Positions 54,159-62,058 of a stretch of DNA of 64,000 nt are shown one piece after another. Source of the DNA: DASUPK01 sp963747425 (GTDB taxonomy: Bacteria; Actinomycetota; Thermoleophilia; Solirubrobacterales; 70-9); the NCBI GenBank assembly GCA_963747425.1, contig CAVVFJ010000012.1, positions 310,001 through 374,000 on the forward strand. The letters run 5' to 3'. Made by a program: the position numbers and the translations under genes. Under the pieces are notes generated by a model. It was not told where the DNA came from, did no database searches, and worked only from the letters and a program-made list of their open reading frames with translations. Each line of letters opens with the position of its first letter. The first letter of the stretch is position 1.

Positions 54159-54305
54159 TTAGCTAGGCGTGGAGTCGGCCCGAGCGTCTGCGGCTGCCTG
54201 CTTCCGCGCAGCCCTCTTGGCCTGCTTCTCAAGCCGACGCTCGCGGACCTTGCGCTCACGGTTGAGCTTCGCCATCGTGGTCTTCCGCTTGCTGCCTGAG
54301 GCCAT
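54159..54305 (-). CDS. Small highly basic helical protein
   Basis: The 48-residue product begins MASGSKRKTTMAKLNRERKV and continues RERRLEKQAKRAARKQAAAD, ending in a short acidic/Ser tail. It has a clear ribosome-binding site (GGGAGAAGAGG) on the minus strand. The same kind of microprotein is found next to cold-shock genes in related actinobacteria, as I recall it. It could bind RNA or ribosomes; that is inference. It lies 11 bases after the cspA stop and so is probably in its operon. Confidence 0.7.
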   Translation of the reverse strand: MASGSKRKTTMAKLNRERKVRERRLEKQAKRAARKQAAADARADSTPS

Positions 54306-54316
54306 GCCTCTTCTCC

Positions 54317-54520
54317 CTAACCCGCCTGGACGTTCGCGGCCGCCGGGCCCTTGTCGCCCTGCTCGACGTCGTAGCTCACCTTTGCGCCCTCAGCCAGCGA
54401 CTTGAAGCCGTCGCCCTGGATCGAGCTGTGGTGCACGAACACGTCCTTGCCGGAGTCATCCGGTGTGATGAATCCGAAGCCCTTGTCATCGCTGAACCAC
54501 TTCACCGTTCCTGTGGCCAT
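54317..54520 (-). CDS. cspA: Cold-shock protein (CspA family)
   Basis: The 67-residue protein has RNP1 (KGFGFITPDD), RNP2 (DVFVHHSSIQ) and the N-terminal GTVKWFSDD. It binds single-stranded RNA. ATG 54520 has GGAGGG seven bases upstream. About 180 bases separate its ATG from the divergent DUF899 start and may hold a structured leader, as is common for csp genes; I see no defined structure. It is followed by the small basic protein. Confidence 0.95.
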   Translation of the reverse strand: MATGTVKWFSDDKGFGFITPDDSGKDVFVHHSSIQGDGFKSLAEGAKVSYDVEQGDKGPAAANVQAG

Positions 54521-54706
54521 CTCAATCCCTCCGTGTGGGTGCACTGCGAACGCGGAGGGTGCCCGGAGGCAACGACTGCGAAAACGCGGGGCACTACTTT
54601 GATCGAGCGGATGCTCGACCCGAGAGGCCAGTCTAGTCGCTCCACCGATGAATCTCGCTTCGATCGGCGGTCTCATGGGTAAGCCCCGATCAAAGGAGGA
54701 ACCCCG

Positions 54707-55450
54707 ATGGCCGAGCACAAGACCGGAACGCGCGAGGAATGGGAGGCGGCGCGGGCGGAGCTCGCGAAGCTCGAGGCCGAGCAGGCCGAGCGCAACAACG
54801 AGATCAAGGAGAAGCGGCGCGAGCTGCCCTGGGTCCCGGTCGAGAAGGAGTACGAGTTCGACACCGAGGACGGCAAGAAGACCCTGGACGAGCTCTTCGA
54901 CGGCCGCTCACAGCTGCTCGCCTACAACATCATGTACGGGCCCGACTACACGAAGGGCGCCTGTCCCGGCTGCACGATGCTCGGGGACGAGTTCAGCGGC
55001 TCGCTGGTCCACCTGAACCACCGCGACGTGACCTTCCTCTGCTTCTCGCGCGCGCCGATCGACGAGCTCGCGGCCTACAAGAAGCGGATGGGCTGGGAGT
55101 TCCCCTACGTCTCCACCTACGAGAGCGATTTCCCGTTCGACATGGGCCTGGCGATGACCGAGGAGCAGGCGATGTCGGGGGAGATCCCCGGCGTGAAGGA
55201 GATGATCGACGACCCACCGGAGTTCCTGAAGGAGTGGTCGGAGCAGGTCGGTGCGGAGCTCAAGGACGGCCTGCGCGAGGGCCCGGGCTACATCGCCTTC
55301 GCGCGCGAGAACGGGACCGTCTATCTGACCTACCAGGTGATGGCGCCCGACCCGTTCGTGGCGCCGTTTCACTCGTTCCTTCTGGCTCGCACGCCGAAGG
55401 AGCCGACCGACGAGATGCGCGCCTGGCGCAAGGACGAGTACCCGGACTGA
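54707..55450 (+). CDS. DUF899 thioredoxin-like family protein
   Basis: The 247-residue protein has KEKRRELPWVPVEKEYEFDT, YGPDYTKGACPGCTMLGDEF with a CPGC pair, and RDVTFLCFSRAPIDELAAYK and GLREGPGYIAFARENGTVYL. These are the conserved blocks of DUF899, predicted thioredoxin fold. AAAGGAGG precedes ATG 54707. No pathway is known. Confidence 0.88.
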   Translation: MAEHKTGTREEWEAARAELAKLEAEQAERNNEIKEKRRELPWVPVEKEYEFDTEDGKKTLDELFDGRSQLLAYNIMYGPDYTKGACPGCTMLGDEFSGSLVHLNHRDVTFLCFSRAPIDELAAYKKRMGWEFPYVSTYESDFPFDMGLAMTEEQAMSGEIPGVKEMIDDPPEFLKEWSEQVGAELKDGLREGPGYIAFARENGTVYLTYQVMAPDPFVAPFHSFLLARTPKEPTDEMRAWRKDEYPD

Positions 55451-55464
55451 TTCGGAGGCGGCCG

Positions 55465-56343
55465 CTACTCGAAGGCGCTCTCGACCGAGGCGCCGATTCC
55501 GATCATCCCCGGCCCGGCGTGCGCCCCGAGCACCGGGCCTACCTCCGAGACGTAGAGCGGATCACGGCCGAAGATCGGCCGGCACGCCTCCACGAGGTGC
55601 TCGGCGGACTCGGGGTCGCGGATGTGCTGCACGACCCAGGCGTCGGACCCCTCGGCGTGGCGCCGGCGTGCGTAGTCGATCAGCCGCTCCACGGCACGCG
55701 ACCGCGTCCGAACCTGCGCCACAGGGGTCACCTCCTCCGCGAAGGTGAGGATCGGCTTGATCTTCAGGGTGGATCCAATCGCCGCCCGCGCCGCGCCGAT
55801 CCGCCCGCCCCGGCGCAGGTACTCGAGCGTATCCAGCGAAAACCAGATGCCCCCGGCGTCGCGTGCCCGCTCGGCCTGGCTGACGACCCGCTCGGGGTCT
55901 GCGCCACCGCTGGCGGCGATCATCGCCGCCAGCAGCACCATCCCGGTGCCGCCCGCCGCGCTCCGGCTGTCGACGGTGTGGATCCGCTCGCCGCCCTTTC
56001 TCTCCTTGGTCAGCCGCTCGATCGCCTGATTCGCGGCCTCGAGGGTCCCAGAGATCCCCGCGGAGATGTGCACCGAGACGATCTCGCGCCCATCGGCCAG
56101 CAGTGGCTCGTAGACCGAGATGAAGTCGCCGACCGAGGGCTGCGAGGTCGTCACGGCCTCTCCGCTCGCTCGCAGCCGTTCGTAGAAGTCGTCGTAGTCG
56201 GTGATCTCCGACTCACGCTCCTGCTTGCCGTCGATGCCCACGTAGAGGCTCACCAGCCGCACGCCGTGGCGCTCGGTCAGCTCGGTGGGGAGGTAGGAAG
56301 TTGTGTCGGCGACGATCGCCGGCCCGATCGTCACATGGCTCAT
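55465..56343 (-). CDS. DegV-family fatty-acid-binding protein
   Basis: The 292-residue protein begins VTIGPAIVADTTSYLPTELT, has TTSQPSVGDFISVYEPLLAD, VSVHISAGISGTLEAANQAI and LEYLRRGGRIGAARAAIGST, and ends HAGPGMIGIGASVESAFE. DegV proteins bind fatty acyl chains and feed fatty-acid kinases (FakB). No fakA is seen in the window. Convergent with DUF899, 14 bases apart. Confidence 0.92.
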   Translation of the reverse strand: MSHVTIGPAIVADTTSYLPTELTERHGVRLVSLYVGIDGKQERESEITDYDDFYERLRASGEAVTTSQPSVGDFISVYEPLLADGREIVSVHISAGISGTLEAANQAIERLTKERKGGERIHTVDSRSAAGGTGMVLLAAMIAASGGADPERVVSQAERARDAGGIWFSLDTLEYLRRGGRIGAARAAIGSTLKIKPILTFAEEVTPVAQVRTRSRAVERLIDYARRRHAEGSDAWVVQHIRDPESAEHLVEACRPIFGRDPLYVSEVGPVLGAHAGPGMIGIGASVESAFE

Positions 56344-56476
56344 GCGCGGGCGGTTGTATCACGCTTGCCCAAACGACCCATCTCCGTAGGGACCACGGGC
56401 TTCAAGCGAGGTCCGGCGCGTCACACTCGGGCAAGGTGATCACGCCCGGCATTCGACCAGACGAGGAGCAAAGGCG

Positions 56477-57664
56477 ATGACGATTCCCGGGGCGCGGCGC
56501 AAGAAGATCCCGCGCGATCTCGAGGACGACTACACGCCGGAGGCCGCGGAGGCGCGCCGGGCCTTTCTGCGGGAGCAGACGGGCGCGGAGCTGGCGCACG
56601 TCTCCAGTTACTCCTTCGATCCATCGATTCTCCCCGGGAACATCGAGCACTTCACCGGGGTCGCGCAGGTGCCGATCGGCGTCGCCGGGCCGCTGCTGGT
56701 CAACGGGGAGCACGCGCAGGGAGAGTTCTACGTTCCCCTGGCGACAAGCGAGGGCAGCTTGGTGGCGAGCTACAACCGAGGCATGAAGATGCTTCGCGAG
56801 GCGGGCGGGGTGACGACTACGGTCCTGGACGACGCCATGCAGCGGGCGCCCGCCTTCGTCTTCGAGAGCGCCCGCGAGGCGCGAGCGTTCGGAGAATGGC
56901 TTACCGAGCACTTCGTGGAGATCAAGCAGGCGGCGGAAAGCACCACCCGTACCGGCCGGCTGCGCGGCGTCGAGCAGTACTCCGCCGGCCGGATCGTCTT
57001 CACGCGCTTTGACTACACGACCGGCGATGCCGCCGGTCAGAACCTGACGGGCAAGGCAACCGCCGCGGCGTGCGCGTGGATCACCTCCAACTACGAGGGC
57101 ATCACCAACTTCTATCTCGAGTCGAACTTCGCCACGGACAAGAAGAGCTCACAGGTCAACATCCTGCGCACCCGGGGCAAGCGCGTCGTCGCCGAGGCGA
57201 CGCTTCCCGCCGCGCTGATCGAGGAGCACATGCACACGACGACCGAGCGGATGTTTCGAGCGCGGCAGGTCTCGAACCTCGGCGGCTTCATGGCCGGGGT
57301 CAACAACAACGGCGCTCACTCGGCTAACGGGATCGCTGCCCTGTTCATTGCCACCGGGCAGGACGCGGCCAACGTCGCCGAATGCTCGGCTGCCCTCGGC
57401 TTCAGCGAGCTGCTCCCCAACGGGGACTACTACGGCTCGATCACGATCCCCTCGCTGATCATCGGCACCTACGGCGGCGGCACCGGGCTCGCCACCCAGC
57501 GCGAGTGCCTGGAGCTGCTCGGGTGCTACGGATCCGGGAAGGTCCGCAAGCTCGCCGAGATTGTCGCGGCGACGGTGCTCTGCGGCGAGCTCTCGCTCGG
57601 CTCGGCGATCGTCGCCGAGGAGTGGGTCCAGGCTCACGACCTGTTTGGCCGCAACCGGCCGTAG
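56477..57664 (+). CDS. Hydroxymethylglutaryl-CoA reductase, class I type
   Basis: The 395-residue protein has VAQVPIGVAGPLLVNGEHAQ, the catalytic Glu in LATSEGSLVASYNRG, Lys in ATDKKSSQVN, Asp in GQDAANVAECS and His in VQAHDLFGRNRP, so the catalytic tetrad is complete. GTYGGGTGLATQ is the NADP-side signature. The DKK-N arrangement is class I (as in eukaryotes and archaea) rather than bacterial class II. It makes mevalonate from HMG-CoA. No other mevalonate-pathway gene is in the window. Confidence 0.93.
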   Translation: MTIPGARRKKIPRDLEDDYTPEAAEARRAFLREQTGAELAHVSSYSFDPSILPGNIEHFTGVAQVPIGVAGPLLVNGEHAQGEFYVPLATSEGSLVASYNRGMKMLREAGGVTTTVLDDAMQRAPAFVFESAREARAFGEWLTEHFVEIKQAAESTTRTGRLRGVEQYSAGRIVFTRFDYTTGDAAGQNLTGKATAAACAWITSNYEGITNFYLESNFATDKKSSQVNILRTRGKRVVAEATLPAALIEEHMHTTTERMFRARQVSNLGGFMAGVNNNGAHSANGIAALFIATGQDAANVAECSAALGFSELLPNGDYYGSITIPSLIIGTYGGGTGLATQRECLELLGCYGSGKVRKLAEIVAATVLCGELSLGSAIVAEEWVQAHDLFGRNRP

Positions 57665-57768
57665 CCGATCTCGGGGTTCTCCACGGATGCCGGGCCCCGG
57701 CGCAGGCGTGATGATCGTGATGAATTCGAGACACGAACGGGCACACGTATCAGAAAGAGGTGGTGCAG

Positions 57769-58041
57769 ATGGCAGTCAAAGAGAGATCAGTAGAGCTGTC
57801 CGACCAGGTCCTCCAGGAGATCAAGGAGGGCCAGGAGGCCGCGATCACGGCGGTTCGCAACTTCACCGAGACCGTCGACAAGACGCTCGCCAAAGAGAAC
57901 CCATCCCAGGCCGAGAAGATCGTCGACTCCGCGCTGAAGATGGCGGATCAGCTGGTCGAGACCCAGTACACGTTCCTGAAGAAGGTCGTTCACAGCGCCG
58001 GCGAGTCGCTAGGCGTTGAGGAATCCGGCGAGAAGAAGTAG
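57769..58041 (+). CDS. Phasin-like helical protein
   Basis: ATG 57769 gives 90 residues, mostly helical: SVELSDQVLQEIKEGQEAAI, TAVRNFTETVDKTLAKENPS and AEKIVDSALKMADQLVETQY. It resembles small phasin-like or DUF-type helical proteins of actinobacteria. A GAGGTGG ribosome-binding site is eight bases upstream. Amphipathic helices suggest a lipid, polymer or membrane surface as partner. Confidence 0.65.
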   Translation: MAVKERSVELSDQVLQEIKEGQEAAITAVRNFTETVDKTLAKENPSQAEKIVDSALKMADQLVETQYTFLKKVVHSAGESLGVEESGEKK

Positions 58042-58141
58042 GCGCATCCGCCGGGCCCGTCAGACGGCGGGCTCGGCACCTGCCTCGACCTCGGCCGGGT
58101 TTGGGGAGGGCATAGGATCAGCTCGGGAGAAGCAGACGGCA

Positions 58142-58546
58142 CTGTTCAAGCGGAAATCGCACTTCGAGATCTCGAGCGACGTCGAGCAGTTGCGCCGTGG
58201 CGACGAGGTGGAGGCCACCCTCACGATCACCGACCCCGAGAAGGTCGGAGACGACCTGAAGGTGGGGCTCGTCTGCGACGAGCTCTACGCCTACGAGGAG
58301 CGGCAGATGGAGTCGGACGGCCCCGACCGGGTCGTCCGCCAAACGGCCAGCACCGTGGCCTTCGAGGAGTGGCAGCCCGCCTCCAGTTCCGACCCGATGC
58401 AGACGTTCAGATTTCGAGTCCCCGCGGACGCCCCGTTCTCACACGAGGGAGACACGCTCAAGTTCCGCTGGACGATCTCGGCGCGTGACGCGAAGCGCCT
58501 GCGCCTCGACCCCAAGCGCGACAAGGCGCTGGAGGTGCTGCCGTGA
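58142..58546 (+). CDS. Arrestin-like/Spo0M-like protein A (probable CTG start)
   Basis: The 134-residue product starts LFKRKSHFEISSDVEQLRRG if CTG 58142 is used; the frame has no ATG or GTG upstream, and TTG 58016 would overlap the previous gene. It is beta-rich: DEVEATLTITDPEKVGDDLK, VGLVCDELYAYEERQMESDG, FRFRVPADAPFSHEGDTLKF and RWTISARDAKRLRLDPKRDK, an arrestin/SpoOM-type beta sandwich. The stop overlaps the GTG of a second protein of the same fold. A GGGAG lies twelve bases upstream of the CTG, a weak spacing. Confidence 0.65.
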   Translation: MFKRKSHFEISSDVEQLRRGDEVEATLTITDPEKVGDDLKVGLVCDELYAYEERQMESDGPDRVVRQTASTVAFEEWQPASSSDPMQTFRFRVPADAPFSHEGDTLKFRWTISARDAKRLRLDPKRDKALEVLP

Positions 58547-58908
58547 AGCTGGAGGTGAGCGTCGAGGGAGAGCGCTACAAGCCAGGCGACACCGTGAAGG
58601 GGTCGGTCAAGGTGACGGATGGCGGCCGCTCCCGGGGGCTCGAGGCGTTCCTGCTCTACCGCGACGCCACCGCGGACTACGGTGGCACCTCGATCAGCGT
58701 CCCCGGCGGGTCCCTGCACAAGGGCGCGCTCGAGACCGGCGAGTCATACGAGTTCTCCATCGAGCTGCCGGCTGACGCCAAGCCGACCTTCAGCTCGGCG
58801 CACGGCCGGCTCTGGTGGGAGGCGCACGCGACGTCAGACGAGTTCGGGCCGGACACTCATGCGGGACAGGAGTTCGAGGTGGAGCTCCCCGCTTCTGACC
58901 CGTCCTAG
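58543..58908 (+). CDS. Arrestin-like protein B
   Basis: The 121-residue protein starts at GTG 58543, overlapping protein A (GTGA). It reads VSVEGERYKPGDTVKGSVKV, TDGGRSRGLEAFLLYRDATA, YEFSIELPADAKPTFSSAHG and RLWWEAHATSDEFGPDTHAG, a second arrestin-like beta sandwich. In arrestins N and C lobes form one protein; here each lobe may be its own chain and they probably pair. The stop shares CTAG with the convergent ABC ATPase gene. Confidence 0.7.
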   Translation: MKLEVSVEGERYKPGDTVKGSVKVTDGGRSRGLEAFLLYRDATADYGGTSISVPGGSLHKGALETGESYEFSIELPADAKPTFSSAHGRLWWEAHATSDEFGPDTHAGQEFEVELPASDPS

Positions 58909-59663
58909 GCCGGGGACTCCTCGACCTCGACCTCGCGCCGCCCCGCGGCGACGGTCTTCATGTAGACGTCCTCGAGGGTGGCGGCGTCGAAGGTCTGCTT
59001 GAGGCCGGCGGCGGTGTCGCGGGCCATGATCCGGCCGCGGCCGATCAGCGCGATCTCCTCGCAGAGCGCCTCGGCCTCCTCGAGGTAGTGGGTGGTGAGC
59101 AGGATCGTCGTGCCCTGATCGTGCAGGCGGCGGATGTAGCGCCAGAGCTCGTGGCGGAGCTCGAGGTCGACGCCGGCGGTCGGCTCGTCGAGGATCACCA
59201 GGCGCGGCTCGTGGAGCAGCGCGCGGGCGAGGAGCAGGCGGCGGCGCATCCCGCCGGAGAGCTTGGGCGCGCGGGTGTCGCGCTTGGCGCGCAGGTCGAA
59301 GACGTCGATCATCTCCTCGGCGCGCTCGGACGCCGCCGCGCCGCTCATCCCGTAGTAGCCGCCGTGGTAGACGAGCGTCTCGTGGACGGTCAGGAAGCGG
59401 TCGAGGTTGGGCTCCTGCTCGGCGATGCCGATCAGCCGCCGCGCCTCCATCGAGCCGCCAGGCTCGCCGAAGACCGAGATCTCGCCCTCGGTCAGCCGGA
59501 TCAGGTTGCAGACGGCGCTGATCAGCGTGGTCTTGCCGGCGCCGTTCGGGCCGAGCAGGCCGAAGAAGCTGCCGGAGGGCACCTCGAGGTCGAGCGCATC
59601 GAGGGCGAGGGTGCCGTCGTCGTAGCGCTTGGTGAGTTTGCGAAGCTCCAGGGCGTTCGGCAT
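58905..59663 (-). CDS. ABC transporter ATP-binding protein (NodI/YadG-like)
   Basis: ATG 59663 gives 252 residues: Walker A GPNGAGKTTLI, signature KLSGGMRRRLLLARALL, Walker B LVILDEPTAGVDLELR and switch His in LLTTHYLEEAEALC. It is of the class that pairs with ABC-2 permeases such as the one at 51419, but there is no permease next to it; the genes are about 6.7 kb apart on the same strand. The C-terminal tail is acidic (REVEVEESPA). Confidence 0.92.
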   Translation of the reverse strand: MPNALELRKLTKRYDDGTLALDALDLEVPSGSFFGLLGPNGAGKTTLISAVCNLIRLTEGEISVFGEPGGSMEARRLIGIAEQEPNLDRFLTVHETLVYHGGYYGMSGAAASERAEEMIDVFDLRAKRDTRAPKLSGGMRRRLLLARALLHEPRLVILDEPTAGVDLELRHELWRYIRRLHDQGTTILLTTHYLEEAEALCEEIALIGRGRIMARDTAAGLKQTFDAATLEDVYMKTVAAGRREVEVEESPA

Positions 59664-59709
59664 CTCGTCAATTGATAGCGACTGCGGCCCAGCGGCCAAG
59701 GAGACAGCC

Positions 59710-60079
59710 ATGATCGAGAGGATGGACGACGTACCCGCCGGCGTCATCGGGATTCGCGCTTCGGGAAAGCTGACGAAGGACGACTACGTGAACGGCCTGG
59801 AGCCGGCGCTGAAGGAGGCGACCGACTCGGGCGAGGCCCGTGTCCTGTTCGTCCTGCCGGACTTCGACGGCCTGGAGCCCGGGGCGTGGATCGAGGACGT
59901 GAAGACCGGGCTCAAGCTCGAGACCCAGAACCGCTCCGCCTGGAAGCGGTTCGCCTTCGTCAGCGGCGTCGACTGGGTGGCGAAGGCGATGCGCCTCTTC
60001 ACCTGGGCGATGCCGGGCGAGCTTGCCATCTACGAGATGGACGAGCTCGATGAGGCCAAGGACCTGGGTCGCCTCCTAG
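59710..60079 (+). CDS. SpoIIAA-like (STAS-related) protein, frameshifted near the end
   Basis: ATG 59710 has AAGGAGA upstream. The protein reads MIERMDDVPAGVIGIRASGK, LTKDDYVNGLEPALKEATDS, VLFVLPDFDGLEPGAWIEDV, RFAFVSGVDWVAKAMRLFTW and LAIYEMDELDEAKD, the SpoIIAA-like family, usually about 120 residues. Here the frame runs on for 200 residues through the antisense of the tetR gene. Removing one C at 60063-60064 gives EAKDWVAS and a TAG at 60077-60079, which shares CTAG with tetR as other convergent pairs in this window do. I read it as a 122-residue protein with a one-base insertion. Confidence 0.72.
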
Positions 60080-60666
60080 GGTCGGCTGATCTCGCCCTCG
60101 ACGAAGAGCTTGGTCGTCGCCACCTTCCAGCGCTCCACCTGGCGCTTGGTCAGGAACGGCTTGCGGAGCTGACGGCTGACTCCGGGCTCCATGATCACCG
60201 TGCCGAGGTTGATCAGGACGGTGTGGAGCGCCGCCCAGTCCAGGTCGAGGTCCGGGCGCAGCATGCCGCGCCGCTGCAGCTCGGCCAGCTGGTCGCGACA
60301 GAGCTGGGTGAGCGTGTCGAAGATCGAAAGGGCGGCCGCGTCCTGCTCCGCCACTCCCCGGGCGACGTAGCGGAGCGCGACGAAGTTCTCGGCGACCAGG
60401 GCCGTGAGCCGCTCGGCCAGGTCGTCGATCACGTCGCCCTCGAACTCGTGCACGCCGAGCGCCTCCCGCGCGACCTCCTTGACGTGCTCGTCGACCGCAC
60501 TGCGCAGCGCCGCCTTGGAGGGGAAGTAGTGCTGGATGAGCCCAGGGGAGACGCCGGCGGCCGACGCCACGTCGCGAATCGAGGTCGCGGCGACGCCGTC
60601 GCGGGCGAAGCCCTCGAGGGCCGCGTCGATGATCCGCTCCTGGGTCTCTGTTGTGGCTATCGCCAT
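60076..60666 (-). CDS. TetR-family transcriptional regulator
   Basis: The 196-residue protein has the DNA-binding N terminus TQERIIDAALEGFARDGVAA, TSIRDVASAAGVSPGLIQHY and FPSKAALRSAVDEHVKEVAR; the C-terminal ligand domain is alpha-helical and ends KLFVEGEISRP. It is divergent from an alpha/beta hydrolase with an 18-base palindrome between, so it very likely represses both genes. Ligand unknown. Confidence 0.93.
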   Translation of the reverse strand: MAIATTETQERIIDAALEGFARDGVAATSIRDVASAAGVSPGLIQHYFPSKAALRSAVDEHVKEVAREALGVHEFEGDVIDDLAERLTALVAENFVALRYVARGVAEQDAAALSIFDTLTQLCRDQLAELQRRGMLRPDLDLDWAALHTVLINLGTVIMEPGVSRQLRKPFLTKRQVERWKVATTKLFVEGEISRP

Positions 60667-60672
60667 ACGTCC

Positions 60673-60690
60673 GTATCGTAATTGCGATAC
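60673..60690. promoter_or_regulatory. TetR operator
   Basis: GTATCG and CGATAC are perfectly inverted around TAATTG. The palindrome ends nine bases before the hydrolase start and begins six before the tetR start. On each side it overlaps a -10-like box (GATACA for the hydrolase, TACGAT for tetR), so a bound repressor would block both promoters. Confidence 0.7.
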
Positions 60691-60699
60691 AACTGTATT

Positions 60700-61593
60700 G
60701 TGACGCGGCAGAAGGTCTACTTCCACTCGGGTGAGGACCGCTGCGCCGCCTGGTTCTACCCCGGCACGAACGGCGCCTGCGTGGTGATGGCCGGCGGGCT
60801 GGCGGTGGCGAAGGAGCCGGGGACCGATCCGTTCGCGGCCCGCTTCAACGAGGCCGGCTTCTCGGTGCTCGCCTTCGATTTCCGGCGCCTCGGCGAGAGT
60901 GGCGGCACCCCTCGGCAGGTCGTCAAGGTCGGAGACCAGCAGGCGGACTTCGCCGCCGCGATCGAGTTCGCGCGGACGCTGCCGGAGGTGGATCCGGCGA
61001 AGGTCGCGATCTGGGGCTTCTCGCTCTCCGGCGGCCACGTGTTCCCGGTTGCGGCCCGCGACCCCGAGCTCGGCGCGGCCATCGCCGTTTCGGCCCTCGC
61101 CGACGGCCCCGCCTCGGCGCCGAACGGGTTCCGCCACACCACGCCGCTCTCCGGCATGCGGATCACCGGCCGCGGAGTCATGGACGGGATCGGTCGCCTG
61201 CTGGGGCGCGACCCGTTGCTCGTCCCCCTGGCCGGCGAGCGCGGCACCGTCGCGGCGCTCACGACCCCGGACTCGCTGAACGGATCCCGGGCGCTCAACC
61301 CCGGCAACCGCTACCCGGACTGGCAGCAGGAGGTATCCGCCTGGTCGGCGCTGCGGATCGGGATGTACCGGCCGGCGCGCTACGCGTCGCGAATCGAGTG
61401 CCCGCTGCTCGCCCTCGTCACCGAGCAGGACGGCGTGGCGCCTCCGAAGCCGCTGGTCAGCGCCGGCGAGCGCGCCCCGCGCGGCGAGGTCGCGCGGCTC
61501 CCCGGCGGTCACTACGCGCCGTTCCTCGACGGCCATGAGCGAGCGGCGGAGATCCAGCTGGAGTTCCTCCGCAGGCATCTCGTTGCCGGCTAG
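60700..61593 (+). CDS. Alpha/beta hydrolase, TetR-controlled
   Basis: GTG 60700 gives 297 residues (TTG 60682 would start inside the operator). SGEDRCAAWFYPGTNG, VVMAGGLAVAKE, FDFRRLGESGGTPRQ, IWGFSLSGGHVFPVA with the nucleophile Ser, TEQDGVAP for the acid and LPGGHYAPFLDGHE for the His complete the triad. It resembles DltB-like/acyl-esterase hydrolases that act on small ester substrates. Regulated by the adjacent TetR. Confidence 0.88.
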   Translation: MTRQKVYFHSGEDRCAAWFYPGTNGACVVMAGGLAVAKEPGTDPFAARFNEAGFSVLAFDFRRLGESGGTPRQVVKVGDQQADFAAAIEFARTLPEVDPAKVAIWGFSLSGGHVFPVAARDPELGAAIAVSALADGPASAPNGFRHTTPLSGMRITGRGVMDGIGRLLGRDPLLVPLAGERGTVAALTTPDSLNGSRALNPGNRYPDWQQEVSAWSALRIGMYRPARYASRIECPLLALVTEQDGVAPPKPLVSAGERAPRGEVARLPGGHYAPFLDGHERAAEIQLEFLRRHLVAG

Positions 61594-61644
61594 CGTTCCC
61601 CATCACCCCTCCATAGCGCTTATGGTCCCCAGCGGCTTCCAAGG

Positions 61645-62049
61645 ATGGAACCGAAAAAGAGGGCGGCACACGCCGAAGAGTTTCGCCTCGTTCTCTCGCC
61701 CAACGCGGGCGCAGGCTCTCGTGCGCGCGAGGCAGTCCGGCAGCGCTTCAGCCTCCTTCCGGAGGCGACGCGCAGGGACCTCGTAGCCGTCGTCACCGAG
61801 CTCGTGAACAACTCCGTCAAGCACGGTCCGGGGAAGCCGATCACCCTGACGGTCTCGCAGGGGACCGACTCGATCCGCGGTGAGGTCGCGGATCAGGGCA
61901 ACCCGGCCGTCGCAATCCCTCAGATCAAGAAAGCGACCGAGAGCGACAGGGGTGGCCTCGCGCTCGTCGACAAGCTCACATCGGAGTGGGCCGTCTATGA
62001 GGGGAGCACCCATGTCTGGTTCGAGCTGCCCATAGACGCCCAGGAATAG
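61645..62049 (+). CDS. RsbW-like ATP-binding anti-sigma/serine kinase domain protein
   Basis: The 134-residue protein has the GHKL ATPase fold: N box AVVTELVNNSVKHGPG, G1 box GEVADQGNP, and SDRGGLALVDKLTSEWAVYE. Such proteins phosphorylate STAS partners or bind sigma factors. A STAS gene with the conserved Ser is at 7880, but 54 kb away. The start ATG has AAGG nearby, only three bases upstream. Confidence 0.88.
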   Translation: MEPKKRAAHAEEFRLVLSPNAGAGSRAREAVRQRFSLLPEATRRDLVAVVTELVNNSVKHGPGKPITLTVSQGTDSIRGEVADQGNPAVAIPQIKKATESDRGGLALVDKLTSEWAVYEGSTHVWFELPIDAQE

Positions 62050-62058
62050 GGTGGAGCG

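Noticed and set aside
60080..60681. C-terminal extension of the SpoIIAA-like protein
   Set aside because: It is purely the antisense of tetR and is explained by a one-base insertion.
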